From: an uncultured Lachnospiraceae bacterium
GTDB lineage: Bacteria > Bacillota > Clostridia > Lachnospirales > Lachnospiraceae
Direction: 5' to 3'
Assembly: GCA_910577765.1 (NCBI GenBank)
Contig: CAJTOV010000011.1
Coordinates: 22,336 to 49,483 of the forward strand
DNA length: 27,148 bases
Part shown: piece by piece, positions 1-7,669 of the stretch
How positions within the stretch are numbered: the stretch's first letter is position 1
Layout: every line of letters begins with the position of its first letter
Program-made: the position numbers and the translations under genes
The notes under the pieces: generated by a model
What the model was told of the DNA's origin: nothing
Databases searched by the model: none
Seen by the model: only the letters and a program-made list of their open reading frames with translations

Positions 1-122
1 ACAGTCTTACAAGCCAGCCTGACGTCTGTTTCCGTCCAGTTTTCCCCGCCCCGCGAACTGTATTCCCTATATTATAACAATATCATTACATTTTCCTTGC
101 CAATACCTTTTATTTTACAATA

Positions 123-151
123 TTGGCTATAAATTGTAAATCAAATATAGC
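123..151 (+). promoter_or_regulatory. Possible promoter of the L,D-transpeptidase gene
   Basis: TTGGCT (123-128) and TATAGC (146-151) are separated by 17 bases in an AT-rich stretch upstream of the gene at 214. Each hexamer matches the sigma-A consensus at four of six positions, so this is a guess. Positions 1-122 contain no credible gene, only AT-rich DNA. Confidence 0.3.
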
Positions 152-213
152 ATTTTCCATGGGTTTGTGTTAGATTAATGGTAAACGTTCAGACATAACA
201 GGAGGAATATCTT

Positions 214-1890
214 ATGTTTAAACCAGCGAAAGCAGGCTTTGTCGCCTTTCTGGCCGGCATAATGCTTCTCAATAGTGCAACCGTTGCACTGGCATCTCCC
301 GACGGTTCCAGCAGCGTGGTGGTGGCCGGACAGACCCGCCAGACCGTGGATGAAGGCGGTCCGGGAGCCACAGGCGCCCCAGGCCCCGCAGATCCTTCCG
401 GCGGATCAGGCGTTATTACGGTGCCTGGAGACGGACAGGCACAGACCGTTTCCCCCGAAGGCAGCAGCGCTCCGGATACCACGGTGCCTCCGGGAGAAAC
501 CGTAAGTCCGGAAAACCCGGCTGCTCCGGAAGGAACTGCCACCCCGGAAGGGGACACCGGCCTTTCCGGCCAGGCTGACGGAGAACTGAGCCCGGAGCAG
601 GCGGCCCAGTTAGAGGCCGAGCAGGCGGCTGCCCAGGAGGAAGCCAGCCAGCTGAACAATCCGCTGACCGTCCCGGACCGGGAGCCCAGACTCCAGTCCA
701 CCATCCTGCTTAACGGTTCCCAGGCCTGGTCGGGTGCATTTGTCAATGACCAGGAAGTGTTTGTGGACGGACAGTCCTTCTGCTCCGTGTCCACCTTTAT
801 CGAGCATATCCACGGCAATGTGCTTTACCGTACCTACAATTCCACCACCGGCTGGAGCGATTGGGCCATGAACGGCCAGCAGACCACCATTCCGGCGGCA
901 GGCTGGATTCCGGTGGAGGCCATTCAGTACCGGTTTGCCGGTCCGGTTGCGGACAAGTACGATATTTACTATTCCACCATCCTGGATGACGGCTCCCGCA
1001 CCGGATGGGCCAAGAACGGCGAGACCGCCGGCACCATGAACACCGGCAATTACCTGACCGGTTTCCGTCTGGCCTTCTTTGTCAAGGGCACGGCCGAAGC
1101 CGCCGGTATTGACCGGCAGCGGCCCCTGATATCCGCCCATGCAGACGGGGTCCAGGTGGTAGACGGCGTCCTGCGCTATATCCAGGGAGACGGCTCTAAC
1201 TTTACCGGCTGGGGCTGGTCCGGGGAGGACGGCGATGACCGCTATTATTTCGTGGATTCCATGCCGGTGACCGGATGGCAGTACATAGACGGCTACAAGT
1301 TTTATTTCCAGGAAGACGGGCGGCTGCTTACGGACGTGGAGCCGGTGATCGGTACGGCCGGACCCTTTGCCATCCGCATCAACAAGCAGATGAACTGCCT
1401 GACCGTCTACGCGCAGGACGGGGAGAACGGATTTATCATTCCGGTGAAATCCTTCCTGACCTCTGTGGGGGACGATACCCCCACCGGCACATTTAAGACC
1501 CCGGAGAAGTACCGCTGGCGTCTGATGATCAATGATGTATATACCCAGTACGCCACCCGGCTGGGGGCAGGGCTTCCTTTCCTGATGCATTCCATTATTT
1601 ATGATGCACCCAACCCCTTCTCCGTGTGGGCAAGCACCTACAACAACATGGGCATTGCCCGGTCTGCCGGATGTATCCGCCTGGTCACCAGTGATGCCAA
1701 GTGGATCTATGACCACTGTCCCACCGGTACCTCGGTAACCGTATACAACAGTTCCGTTCCCGGGCCCTTTGACCGGCCCACCATCAAAGCGGAGATTCCT
1801 TTCGAGCAGACCTGGGACCCTACGGACCCCAATGTGACGGAGGAACAGATCGCGGCGGAATCGGCACGGATTATTGCCAGATTTAATTAA
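214..1890 (+). CDS. Secreted L,D-transpeptidase (YkuD fold) with cell-wall-binding repeats
   Basis: Likely cross-links peptidoglycan outside the cell through a catalytic cysteine. The start has a strong ribosome site (AGGAGGA, 202-208). Residues 1-27 are a signal peptide ending ALA. Residues 28 to about 160 are a Pro/Gly/Glu/Ala-rich linker, likely spanning the wall. Around residues 205-290 are ChW-like repeats with conserved Trp (GWSDWAMNGQ, then GWAKNGETAGT), followed by a choline-binding-type repeat (TGWQYIDGYKFYFQEDGRLL). The YkuD catalytic domain fills roughly residues 375-515. Its signature is a histidine in FLMHSI followed by SAGCIRL, with Cys487 as the expected nucleophile. A short acidic tail follows. 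It is longer than minimal YkuD enzymes because of the linker and repeats. It stands alone, followed by two terminators. The family is secure; wall attachment is inferred from the repeats. Confidence 0.93.
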   Translation: MFKPAKAGFVAFLAGIMLLNSATVALASPDGSSSVVVAGQTRQTVDEGGPGATGAPGPADPSGGSGVITVPGDGQAQTVSPEGSSAPDTTVPPGETVSPENPAAPEGTATPEGDTGLSGQADGELSPEQAAQLEAEQAAAQEEASQLNNPLTVPDREPRLQSTILLNGSQAWSGAFVNDQEVFVDGQSFCSVSTFIEHIHGNVLYRTYNSTTGWSDWAMNGQQTTIPAAGWIPVEAIQYRFAGPVADKYDIYYSTILDDGSRTGWAKNGETAGTMNTGNYLTGFRLAFFVKGTAEAAGIDRQRPLISAHADGVQVVDGVLRYIQGDGSNFTGWGWSGEDGDDRYYFVDSMPVTGWQYIDGYKFYFQEDGRLLTDVEPVIGTAGPFAIRINKQMNCLTVYAQDGENGFIIPVKSFLTSVGDDTPTGTFKTPEKYRWRLMINDVYTQYATRLGAGLPFLMHSIIYDAPNPFSVWASTYNNMGIARSAGCIRLVTSDAKWIYDHCPTGTSVTVYNSSVPGPFDRPTIKAEIPFEQTWDPTDPNVTEEQIAAESARIIARFN

Positions 1891-1891
1891 A

Positions 1892-1920
1892 TCAAAAACG
1901 CGTCACTGGCGCGTTTTTGA
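1892..1920 (+). terminator. Intrinsic terminator after the L,D-transpeptidase gene
   Basis: A perfect 11-bp inverted repeat (1892-1902 with 1910-1920) has a 7-base loop, an A-run on the left arm and a T-run on the right. It begins two bases after the stop codon and can work in both directions. Confidence 0.85.
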
Positions 1921-1935
1921 TATGCCAGGCAACTC

Positions 1936-1964
1936 AAAAACGCGGCCAGTGCGGCCGCGTTTTT
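1936..1964. terminator. Second, bidirectional terminator between convergent genes
   Basis: A perfect 12-bp inverted repeat, AAAAACGCGGCC (1936-1947) with its complement (1953-1964), has a 5-base loop. A- and T-runs flank it on both sides, so it can also stop the minus-strand glycosyltransferase transcript ending at 1989. The first hairpin shares the AAAAACGCG core, which suggests local duplication. Confidence 0.85.
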
Positions 1965-1988
1965 CTTACTTTAAGGGCTTTCGTATAT

Positions 1989-4019
1989 TCAGAGCTGTTT
2001 CTTCGTAACAGCACCAGCCATTTTTAACCAGTCCCCCACTCTCATGGCTCCCCATATCTCCATCCGGATTCCCCAGAACCACAGCTTTGCAAAGGCCTCC
2101 TGCCATGGACGGATATGCAGGTAATGCTTCATATAGTACAGCACGCTTTCCTCCCGCAGTCTCTGGCGCTCCATCTGGCCGGTGAAGGTCCTGCTGATGG
2201 ATGCAGAATGGGCATGTCCGTAGCAGCAGTCCAGGCACAGGACACTGCGCAGGCCCAGTGCCTTCATCCGCTGGCCCAGCACTGCCTCTTCCTGGTAAAG
2301 GAACATATGCTCATCATAGCCGCCGGCATCCAGGAATCCGGCGGCATCCACCATAAGCATGGAGCCGTGGACTGCCTCCACATACATGGCTTTCCTCGTC
2401 TGAAACCAGGTATCCGGGTAATCCAGGAACCGCCGGAACAGACGCCGGCTTATGGGGCCCATGGCCAGAAGCTCCCCCGCAAAGCCCCGCAGCCTCCATC
2501 CGTTGCGCAGGGTGCCGTACTGCTTATCCCGCAGCCGGGCCGTGACCACCGCCACCTGGGAATCCTGGCCAAACACCCGCAAAAGCCGGGCCAGGCAGGA
2601 TTCGGATACGGAGATGTCCGGGTTGGCGATCAGTACATGGGTGGCCTGGTTGTGTTCCGCAGCGTAGCGGACTCCCAGATTATTGCCGTAACCATAGCCG
2701 CCGTTTCGTTCTGCCTGGATTACCTTCACCTTCCGGTCCTCCAGAGGGCGAAGCTGTTCCAGGGAGTTGTCGGTGGAGCAGTTGTCCACCACCACGATCC
2801 GGTCCAGAATCCTGTAATCACGAAGCCGGCAGACCAGGGCTTCTGTGGTGGCAGCATCATTGTAGTTGAGAATCACACAGTCCAGCTTTCCGGGGGTTCC
2901 GGATGCAGGAGGATTTGTCTTCTGATTCATAAAGGGCTTCCTTGCGGAGGGGATGGTCACGCACATGGCCAGGGTCTGCAAAGGAGAGCTTTTATAGAAA
3001 TGATTCCCTGCAATACCGGCCAGTCTCTGAAAGGGCGTCTGCCCCGGCAGGGCAAGGAAGGCGCGGAGTACGGCCTTCTGCTTCCCATCCAGACGGTGAC
3101 AGAACCTGCTTTCAAACTCCCTGGCCTGGGCCATCATTCTGTAGTAGTTCTCCTCCACCTGCTTCCGGCGTCCCAAACGTCCGGCCAGATCTGCCGCGCT
3201 TCCCGTGGCAGTGGCCCCCACCAGATTGTGTCCGTGCTGGCGGTACTGGTACAGGGGACGGTCCACACAGCTTATGGTGCCAAAGCAGGCTGCCGCCAGG
3301 GCGATCCACCAGTCATGCATACAGCATATACCAGGCCTTTCCCACACCAGCCCTAAAAGGGCCCGGTTCATCATCAGTGCCCCTCCGGTAACCGGATTCT
3401 CCACCAGAACCTGGGCCAGGCCGGTACGCCGGGGATTGCAGCGGGCATAGGCAAAAAAGCTGGGGGAAATCTGCGCCAGGCCGGAGTCTGCCTGGCGGCT
3501 GCTTTCTCCGGCCTGTGCCGGAATCCTGTTCCGCGCCGGATATGCCCCTGCCTTTGCCAAAGCCTTGTCCCCCACCACCTCCATGTCCGAATGGACCAGC
3601 ACCGGGTGGTCCTGGCCAAGCCGTGCCTCCAGCTTGTGCATCCTGGCCAGCAGGGTCTCTGCCTTGTGGGGAAACCACACATCATCCTGATCACTGAGCA
3701 GTACATAGGGACATTCCTCCCGGGCGGCCAGGGACAGCAGCCAGAAAAAGTTGTCTGCGGCAGGCGGGGACACCGGGGCATGCCTTCCTGGCCTGGTCTG
3801 CTTCTGCTCCCCGCCCCTTCCAGGCTCCCTCCGGTGCCGCAGCCGAATCCGGTCCGGGTACCGCTGCCGGTACTCCTCCAGAATCTTCCGGGTCCCATCC
3901 TCTGACCCGTCATCGGAGATCATAAGGCCCACGGGCACGGTCTGGGCCAGGATGGAATCCAGCTGCTGCCGGATATAGGGTTCCCCCTGGTATGTTGCCA
4001 TTAAAACGGTTATCTCCAT
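1989..4019 (-). CDS. Tandem GT2 glycosyltransferase (rhamnosyltransferase-like plus second GT-A domain)
   Basis: A cytosolic or membrane-associated sugar transferase, presumably for surface polysaccharide. The start has GAGG seven bases upstream. Domain 1 (residues 1 to about 360) opens with MEITVLMATYQGEPYIRQQL, has SDDGSEDGT near 35-43 and the metal/nucleotide motif SDQDD at 109-113, as in rhamnosyltransferases. It carries basic or low-complexity insertions near residues 60-88 and 160-200. Domain 2 (about 378-640) opens LDCVILNYND, has VVDNCSTDNS near 410-419 and ANPDIS at 465-470. The joint contains Met364 with its own AAGGAAG six bases upstream, so domain 2 could also be made separately. 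It follows the LysR gene on the same strand with a 37-bp gap. The transferred sugar and acceptor are unknown. Confidence 0.88.
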   Translation of the reverse strand: MEITVLMATYQGEPYIRQQLDSILAQTVPVGLMISDDGSEDGTRKILEEYRQRYPDRIRLRHRREPGRGGEQKQTRPGRHAPVSPPAADNFFWLLSLAAREECPYVLLSDQDDVWFPHKAETLLARMHKLEARLGQDHPVLVHSDMEVVGDKALAKAGAYPARNRIPAQAGESSRQADSGLAQISPSFFAYARCNPRRTGLAQVLVENPVTGGALMMNRALLGLVWERPGICCMHDWWIALAAACFGTISCVDRPLYQYRQHGHNLVGATATGSAADLAGRLGRRKQVEENYYRMMAQAREFESRFCHRLDGKQKAVLRAFLALPGQTPFQRLAGIAGNHFYKSSPLQTLAMCVTIPSARKPFMNQKTNPPASGTPGKLDCVILNYNDAATTEALVCRLRDYRILDRIVVVDNCSTDNSLEQLRPLEDRKVKVIQAERNGGYGYGNNLGVRYAAEHNQATHVLIANPDISVSESCLARLLRVFGQDSQVAVVTARLRDKQYGTLRNGWRLRGFAGELLAMGPISRRLFRRFLDYPDTWFQTRKAMYVEAVHGSMLMVDAAGFLDAGGYDEHMFLYQEEAVLGQRMKALGLRSVLCLDCCYGHAHSASISRTFTGQMERQRLREESVLYYMKHYLHIRPWQEAFAKLWFWGIRMEIWGAMRVGDWLKMAGAVTKKQL
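2928..2943 (-). promoter_or_regulatory. Possible internal ribosome site and start at the GT2-GT2 joint
   Basis: On the minus strand AAGGAAG (2943-2937) lies six bases before an in-frame ATG (2930-2928, Met364), exactly in the linker before the second GT2 domain. It may be a relic of two separate genes or a working second start. Confidence 0.4.
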
Positions 4020-4056
4020 GGTTTAACCTCTTCCTTTCCCATGATTATTCCAGACA

Positions 4057-4956
4057 TTACAGAACCTCCTTGGCCGTCTCCGCCAGGGCCCTGGCCGCCC
4101 GGGACTGGTAGGCGGCGTAGGGCCGGGCCAGTGCCAGATCCAGCCAGGTTCCCTTCTCCCCCAGGGACAGATACACCACATCCTCCATAGGATCGGCACA
4201 GGACCCGTAGGTAAATGCCAGCCCGATGCCGGTTCTGCCCATGGAGGCTGCCAGGTCTGCGGTAATGGTGGTATTGAAGGCCGGAGGGCGGATGCCGGCT
4301 TTGCGGAACTCTTCCCTGGCGATTCTTCCCATAATGGTGTCATAGTCGCTGAGAATATATTCGAAACCGGCAGTATCCTTTAAATCAACCCAGAAGCCTG
4401 TCCCCTTCTCCCTGGGGCGGGCATACTGCATCACCGGATGGTCCTTGTGGGTGACCAGGAGAATCTCGTCCTTTTTGAGAAATTCCGGCTCCTGGGTGAG
4501 ACGGGTCAGGGGCAGGGCCACAATGGCCAGATCCAGACTTCCTTCCACCAGCATTTCTTCCAGGGCCATGCTGTTGCCCTCCACCAGCTTTACCTGAATC
4601 CCCGGATATTTGTCATGGAATGCTTTCAGCAGCCTGGGGACCATATGCCTGCCCCGAAAGGAACTGATTCCGAAGATCACGGTACCCACCTTTAAGTCCG
4701 CCATGTCATCCAGCTGGGCCTGGACCAGCCGGTAATGCTTGAGAATGGTCCTGGCATTGTCCACAAACAGGCTTCCGGCTGCCGTGGGCCGGACCCCCCT
4801 GGAAGTCCGCACGAACAGGGAGACCCCCAGCTCTGCCTCATACTGCTGCAAAAACTCGCTGAGGCTGGACTGGGCCATATAAAGCCTGTCCGCTGCCCGG
4901 GACACGCTTCCCTCATCTGCCAGGGTAACAATGTAACGTAGTTCTTTGAGCTGCAT
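4057..4956 (-). CDS. LysR family transcriptional regulator
   Basis: A 299-residue DNA-binding regulator of normal LysR length. The start at 4956 (MQLKELRYIVTLADEGSVSR) is chosen because AAGGAG lies just upstream and the LysR winged-helix domain begins there; the frame stays open further upstream but without family sequence. Residues 1-60 are the helix-turn-helix (SVSRAADRLYMAQSSLSEFL, then LFVRTSRGVRPTAAG). Residues about 90-295 are the periplasmic-binding-protein-like effector domain. It is divergent from the DUF6282/permease pair across a 158-bp gap holding a T-N11-A dyad, the classic arrangement for a LysR protein that controls its neighbour and itself. The effector is probably the substrate handled by that pair. 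The family is secure; the target is inference. Confidence 0.93.
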   Translation of the reverse strand: MQLKELRYIVTLADEGSVSRAADRLYMAQSSLSEFLQQYEAELGVSLFVRTSRGVRPTAAGSLFVDNARTILKHYRLVQAQLDDMADLKVGTVIFGISSFRGRHMVPRLLKAFHDKYPGIQVKLVEGNSMALEEMLVEGSLDLAIVALPLTRLTQEPEFLKKDEILLVTHKDHPVMQYARPREKGTGFWVDLKDTAGFEYILSDYDTIMGRIAREEFRKAGIRPPAFNTTITADLAASMGRTGIGLAFTYGSCADPMEDVVYLSLGEKGTWLDLALARPYAAYQSRAARALAETAKEVL

Positions 4957-4986
4957 AAGGTCTCCTTCCCCAGAGCTTTGTACTAT

Positions 4987-5003
4987 TATCGGAAATACCG
5001 ATA
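4987..5003. promoter_or_regulatory. Candidate LysR operator (T-N11-A dyad)
   Basis: TATCGG and CCGATA form a perfect 6-bp inverted repeat with a 5-base AT-rich centre. T4989 and A5001 give the T-N11-A pattern of LysR sites. It is 31 bp upstream of the LysR start, beside a perfect plus-strand TATAAT at 5009-5014. Confidence 0.6.
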
Positions 5004-5075
5004 CACTGTATAATATTTTTTCGGTTTTTCGATCATCCATTTTATTATAAGATAAAAACACAACAAAAACAACCC

Positions 5076-5093
5076 GATGTACTCTGGTACATC
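5076..5093. promoter_or_regulatory. Perfect dyad in the 5' untranslated region of the DUF6282 gene
   Basis: GATGTAC and GTACATC form a perfect 7-bp inverted repeat around TCTG. It ends six bases before the GGAGGAGG ribosome site of the next gene, so it could be a second operator or an RNA hairpin that affects translation. Confidence 0.5.
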
Positions 5094-5114
5094 CAAATGG
5101 AGGAGGAAACAGGA

Positions 5115-5975
5115 ATGGCAAACGTATCATTAAAGGGCGTCATTGACATGCATGTCCACTCGAATCCCGATCTTCGGCTGAGAGCCTACGACGACTTCGA
5201 ACTGATGGAGGCAGGCATCCGTGTGGGGGCACGGGCCATTGTCATCAAGACCCACCAGGGCACCACCATGGACCGGGCTTATCTGTGCAACCGGCACAAC
5301 AAGATTGTCCACGGGGATACCAATGATTTTACCATGTACGGCAGCATCACCATGAACCGGGTGGTAGGGGGAATCAATCCCAAGGCCGTGGACACTGCCT
5401 TAAAGCTGGGGGCCAAGGTGGTCTGGCTTCCTACCCAGTCGGCCCGGGGCCATATGACCAAGATGAACTGGGATCTGGGTTCCTGTGTAGACGTGGTCCG
5501 TGACGGAAAAATCGTGCCGGAGTTAAAAGAGGTATTCCAGCTGATCAAAGATCATGACGCGGTGCTGGGAACCGGACATGTGTCGCCGGAGGAAGCCTTT
5601 GTGGTGGTGGAAGCTGCCAGGGACATGGGCCTTAAGAAGGTGGTGGTCACCCATCCCGAGTGGTGGATCGTAGGCATGAGCCTGGAAGACCAGATCCGCC
5701 TGGTCCGGGATTATGATGTGATTCTGGAACGGTGCTATGCCCAGAACATGGGCGGCGGAAAGTACAAGAGCAACCTGCCGGACAACCTGGCGGTGATCCG
5801 GGAAGTGGGTTATAAGAACGTGATGGTGGATACCGACGGCGGCCAGACCGAGAATCCTTTCTGGGAAATCGCCCTGGAAGAGTACATGCAGTACCTTGCA
5901 GACCACGGAATCCCGGAAGACCACATTTACCACATGACCCATACCATTCCGGCTGGACTGCTGGGGATTGAATAG
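5115..5975 (+). CDS. DUF6282 family protein, predicted metal-dependent hydrolase
   Basis: A 286-residue cytosolic protein resembling amidohydrolase/PHP enzymes. The start at 5115 is chosen over an ATG 18 bases earlier because GGAGGAGG (5099-5106) is correctly placed for it. Likely metal ligands are Asp11, His13 and His15 in DMHVH, then KTH at 45-47, a histidine in GTGHVSPEEA, a histidine in VVTHPEW and an aspartate in VMVDTDGGQ, in the order expected of an amidohydrolase-like barrel. The family has no established reaction that I know of. The permease gene begins 16 bases downstream, so the two form an operon opposite a LysR gene. I infer hydrolysis or ring opening of an imported compound. The family call is firm; the function is not. 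Confidence 0.85.
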   Translation: MANVSLKGVIDMHVHSNPDLRLRAYDDFELMEAGIRVGARAIVIKTHQGTTMDRAYLCNRHNKIVHGDTNDFTMYGSITMNRVVGGINPKAVDTALKLGAKVVWLPTQSARGHMTKMNWDLGSCVDVVRDGKIVPELKEVFQLIKDHDAVLGTGHVSPEEAFVVVEAARDMGLKKVVVTHPEWWIVGMSLEDQIRLVRDYDVILERCYAQNMGGGKYKSNLPDNLAVIREVGYKNVMVDTDGGQTENPFWEIALEEYMQYLADHGIPEDHIYHMTHTIPAGLLGIE

Positions 5976-5991
5976 AAGGAGGAACTTCATC

Positions 5992-7308
5992 ATGATGAGT
6001 GTCATCATTATCGCTTCCATTGCCATTGCCGTGGTGCTGGGCTATAAGACCAAGATCAATACGGGATTTTTCTGTATCCTGTTTGCCTACCTGATCGGCT
6101 GCTTTGCCATGGGGATGAAGCCCAAGAGCCTGATTGCCTGCTGGCCTACCAACACCATGTTCGTGATTCTGGCAGTGTCGGTATTCTACAATTTTGCCGC
6201 AGTCAACGGAACCCTGGAGAAGCTTTCCAGTGCGCTGCTGTATGCCTGCCGCAGCTTCCCGGGTCTCTTACCCTTTGCCCTGTTTGCAGTGGCGGTGATT
6301 CTGTCCGTCATGGGCGCTGCTTATTTCACTGTTCTGGCATTCCTGGCTCCCATCACCATCCTGATCTGTGAGGAAGCCAATATGGACAAGCTTACCGGTG
6401 CCGTGGCCATCAACTGCGGTGCCCTGGCAGGAGGAAATTTCCCCACTGCTGCCCTGGGCGTGGTGTTCCGTGGTCTCATGGATACTGCCTATGAGGCTGC
6501 CCCGGACTTAACTCCCATTGATTCCTTCAGCTCCACCCTGATGATGTTCGGCTTTGCCATCCTGTTCTCCCTGATTCTCATTGCCATTTTCCGCTTCGGT
6601 TTCAAGGGAAACCGCAACATCGGAAAAGGCGTGGAATTCAAGAAGCCGGAGGCATTTGACCAGAAACAGAAAACCACCCTTACCCTGATGCTTCTGATGA
6701 TGGCCGTAGTACTGGTGTTCCCGGTGTTAAAGCTGCTGATGCCTTCCAACGGCTTCATCGGCGCCGTGGCCGGCAAGATTGATGTAGGCCTGGTGGCCAT
6801 GTGCTTTACCGTGGCTGCCCTGCTTCTTGATCTGGCGCCCCAGAAGGAAGTCATTGCCCGGGTTCCCTGGAATACCATCATCATGATCGCCGGTGCCGGT
6901 ATGCTGATTGCCGTGGCTGTGGAAGCAGGCACCATTGATGCTCTCTCCGCATGGATCGGCTCCAATGTGCCTACGGCCCTGGTACCCATTGCGTTCAGCA
7001 TTGTGGCTGCATTTATGAGCTTCTTCAGCTCCACCACCGGTGTGGTGGCCCCGGCTCTGTTCCCGCTGATTCCGGCTCTGGCCGCATCCACCGGACTGAA
7101 TCCGGCTGCCCTGTTTGCCTGCACGGTTCTGGGGGCCCAGTCCAGTGCCATCAGTCCCTTCTCCTCCGGCGGAAGCCTGATCCTTGGCTCCTGCGGCAAC
7201 GAGGAGGACCGGAACGCACTGTTCAACCGGCTTCTGTTTGTGGCGGTGCCCTTCAGTGTGATTGTGTGTGCGGTGTATAATTTGGCGGTGGCTATGATTC
7301 TGAGATAA
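5992..7308 (+). CDS. MatC/SLC13-type permease (ion transporter superfamily)
   Basis: An integral membrane transporter, 438 residues with about eleven hydrophobic segments. ATG 5992 is chosen because AAGGAGG (5976-5982) sits nine bases upstream; an in-frame TTG at 5968 overlaps the preceding gene and lacks such a site. The N-terminal half resembles the MatC dicarboxylate-carrier domain (repeated hydrophobic helices, NCGALAGGNFPTAALG as a re-entrant loop). The C-terminal half has a matching loop (SSTTGVVAPALFPLIPALA, then GAQSSAISPFSSGGSLILG), as in the two-repeat SLC13/ArsB fold. It is co-transcribed with the DUF6282 gene and probably supplies its substrate, likely an organic acid. A hairpin follows 20 bases downstream. 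The superfamily is well supported; the substrate is unknown. Confidence 0.85.
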   Translation: MMSVIIIASIAIAVVLGYKTKINTGFFCILFAYLIGCFAMGMKPKSLIACWPTNTMFVILAVSVFYNFAAVNGTLEKLSSALLYACRSFPGLLPFALFAVAVILSVMGAAYFTVLAFLAPITILICEEANMDKLTGAVAINCGALAGGNFPTAALGVVFRGLMDTAYEAAPDLTPIDSFSSTLMMFGFAILFSLILIAIFRFGFKGNRNIGKGVEFKKPEAFDQKQKTTLTLMLLMMAVVLVFPVLKLLMPSNGFIGAVAGKIDVGLVAMCFTVAALLLDLAPQKEVIARVPWNTIIMIAGAGMLIAVAVEAGTIDALSAWIGSNVPTALVPIAFSIVAAFMSFFSSTTGVVAPALFPLIPALAASTGLNPAALFACTVLGAQSSAISPFSSGGSLILGSCGNEEDRNALFNRLLFVAVPFSVIVCAVYNLAVAMILR

Positions 7309-7328
7309 TTATTAAAATCAAACTAAAT

Positions 7329-7374
7329 AGGCATCCTCCTGTCCCTGGTGCTTTTGCGGGACAGGAGGATGCCT
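7329..7374. terminator. Very stable 17-bp hairpin after the permease gene
   Basis: The arms at 7329-7345 and 7358-7374 are perfect complements around a 12-base loop. No clear T-run follows on the plus strand (GTTGTCTGG). On the minus strand it is followed by a moderately T-rich stretch. It may terminate both the permease and the small minus-strand gene at 7440, or act as a 3' stabiliser. The rest of 7309-7439 holds nothing else I can identify. Confidence 0.6.
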
Positions 7375-7439
7375 GTTGTCTGGGCGGCCAGGATTTCTGT
7401 CAGAGTCCGGAACGGGCTTCCTTCCCCTTCCGGAAACAG

Positions 7440-7586
7440 TCAATCCTCCAGGGTCTGCTGCAGGTTGCTGGCCACTTTTTTCAGTTTTTCCTTTTCCTTG
7501 CCTTCTTCCAGAGTCTCCAGCACTTCTTTGATATCGTCCAGAACAAATCTGACAAATCCCTTAAACTGGCTGTCTGTCATCCCCAT
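7440..7586 (-). CDS. Small uncharacterised protein (48 aa), acidic/lysine-rich helix
   Basis: A short open frame reading MGMTDSQFKGFVRFVLDDIK and ending NLQQTLED. Translation support is strong: AAGGGGGTGAT, nearly the full anti-16S complement, lies just upstream (7590-7600), and a consensus promoter lies 44 bases further up. The protein starts with a hydrophobic patch (FKGFVRFVL) and continues as a charged helix (VLETLEEGKEKEKLKKVA), likely amphipathic or coiled. It has no signal peptide or membrane segment. It sits between a GT8 gene and a permease gene but has its own promoter. The start could be Met1 or Met3. I recognise no family; similar short conserved proteins are common in Lachnospiraceae. 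The coding call is good and the role unknown. Confidence 0.72.
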   Translation of the reverse strand: MGMTDSQFKGFVRFVLDDIKEVLETLEEGKEKEKLKKVASNLQQTLED

Positions 7587-7629
7587 CCCATCACCCCCTT
7601 CCGACTCGTTCTATGCTTTCTATAATACT

Positions 7630-7658
7630 ATTATAGCGTAATACCCACAGAGTGTAAA
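7630..7658 (-). promoter_or_regulatory. Sigma-A promoter of the 48-aa protein gene
   Basis: On the minus strand TTTACA (7658-7653), a 17-base spacer and a perfect TATAAT (7635-7630). The expected start of transcription is near 7623, about 37 bases before the coding start. Confidence 0.75.
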
Positions 7659-7669
7659 GCCATTGGTTT

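Noticed and set aside
610..1716. Long minus-strand open frame opposite the L,D-transpeptidase
   Set aside because: It is antisense to a gene with a signal peptide and full catalytic motifs, and its translation has no recognisable domain.
2115..3356. Long plus-strand open frame opposite the GT2 fusion
   Set aside because: It mirrors conserved GT2 codons and has no ribosome site or family features; long antisense frames are common at this GC content.
6489..7226. Minus-strand open frame inside the permease gene
   Set aside because: A shadow of a well-supported membrane protein, with no start signal.
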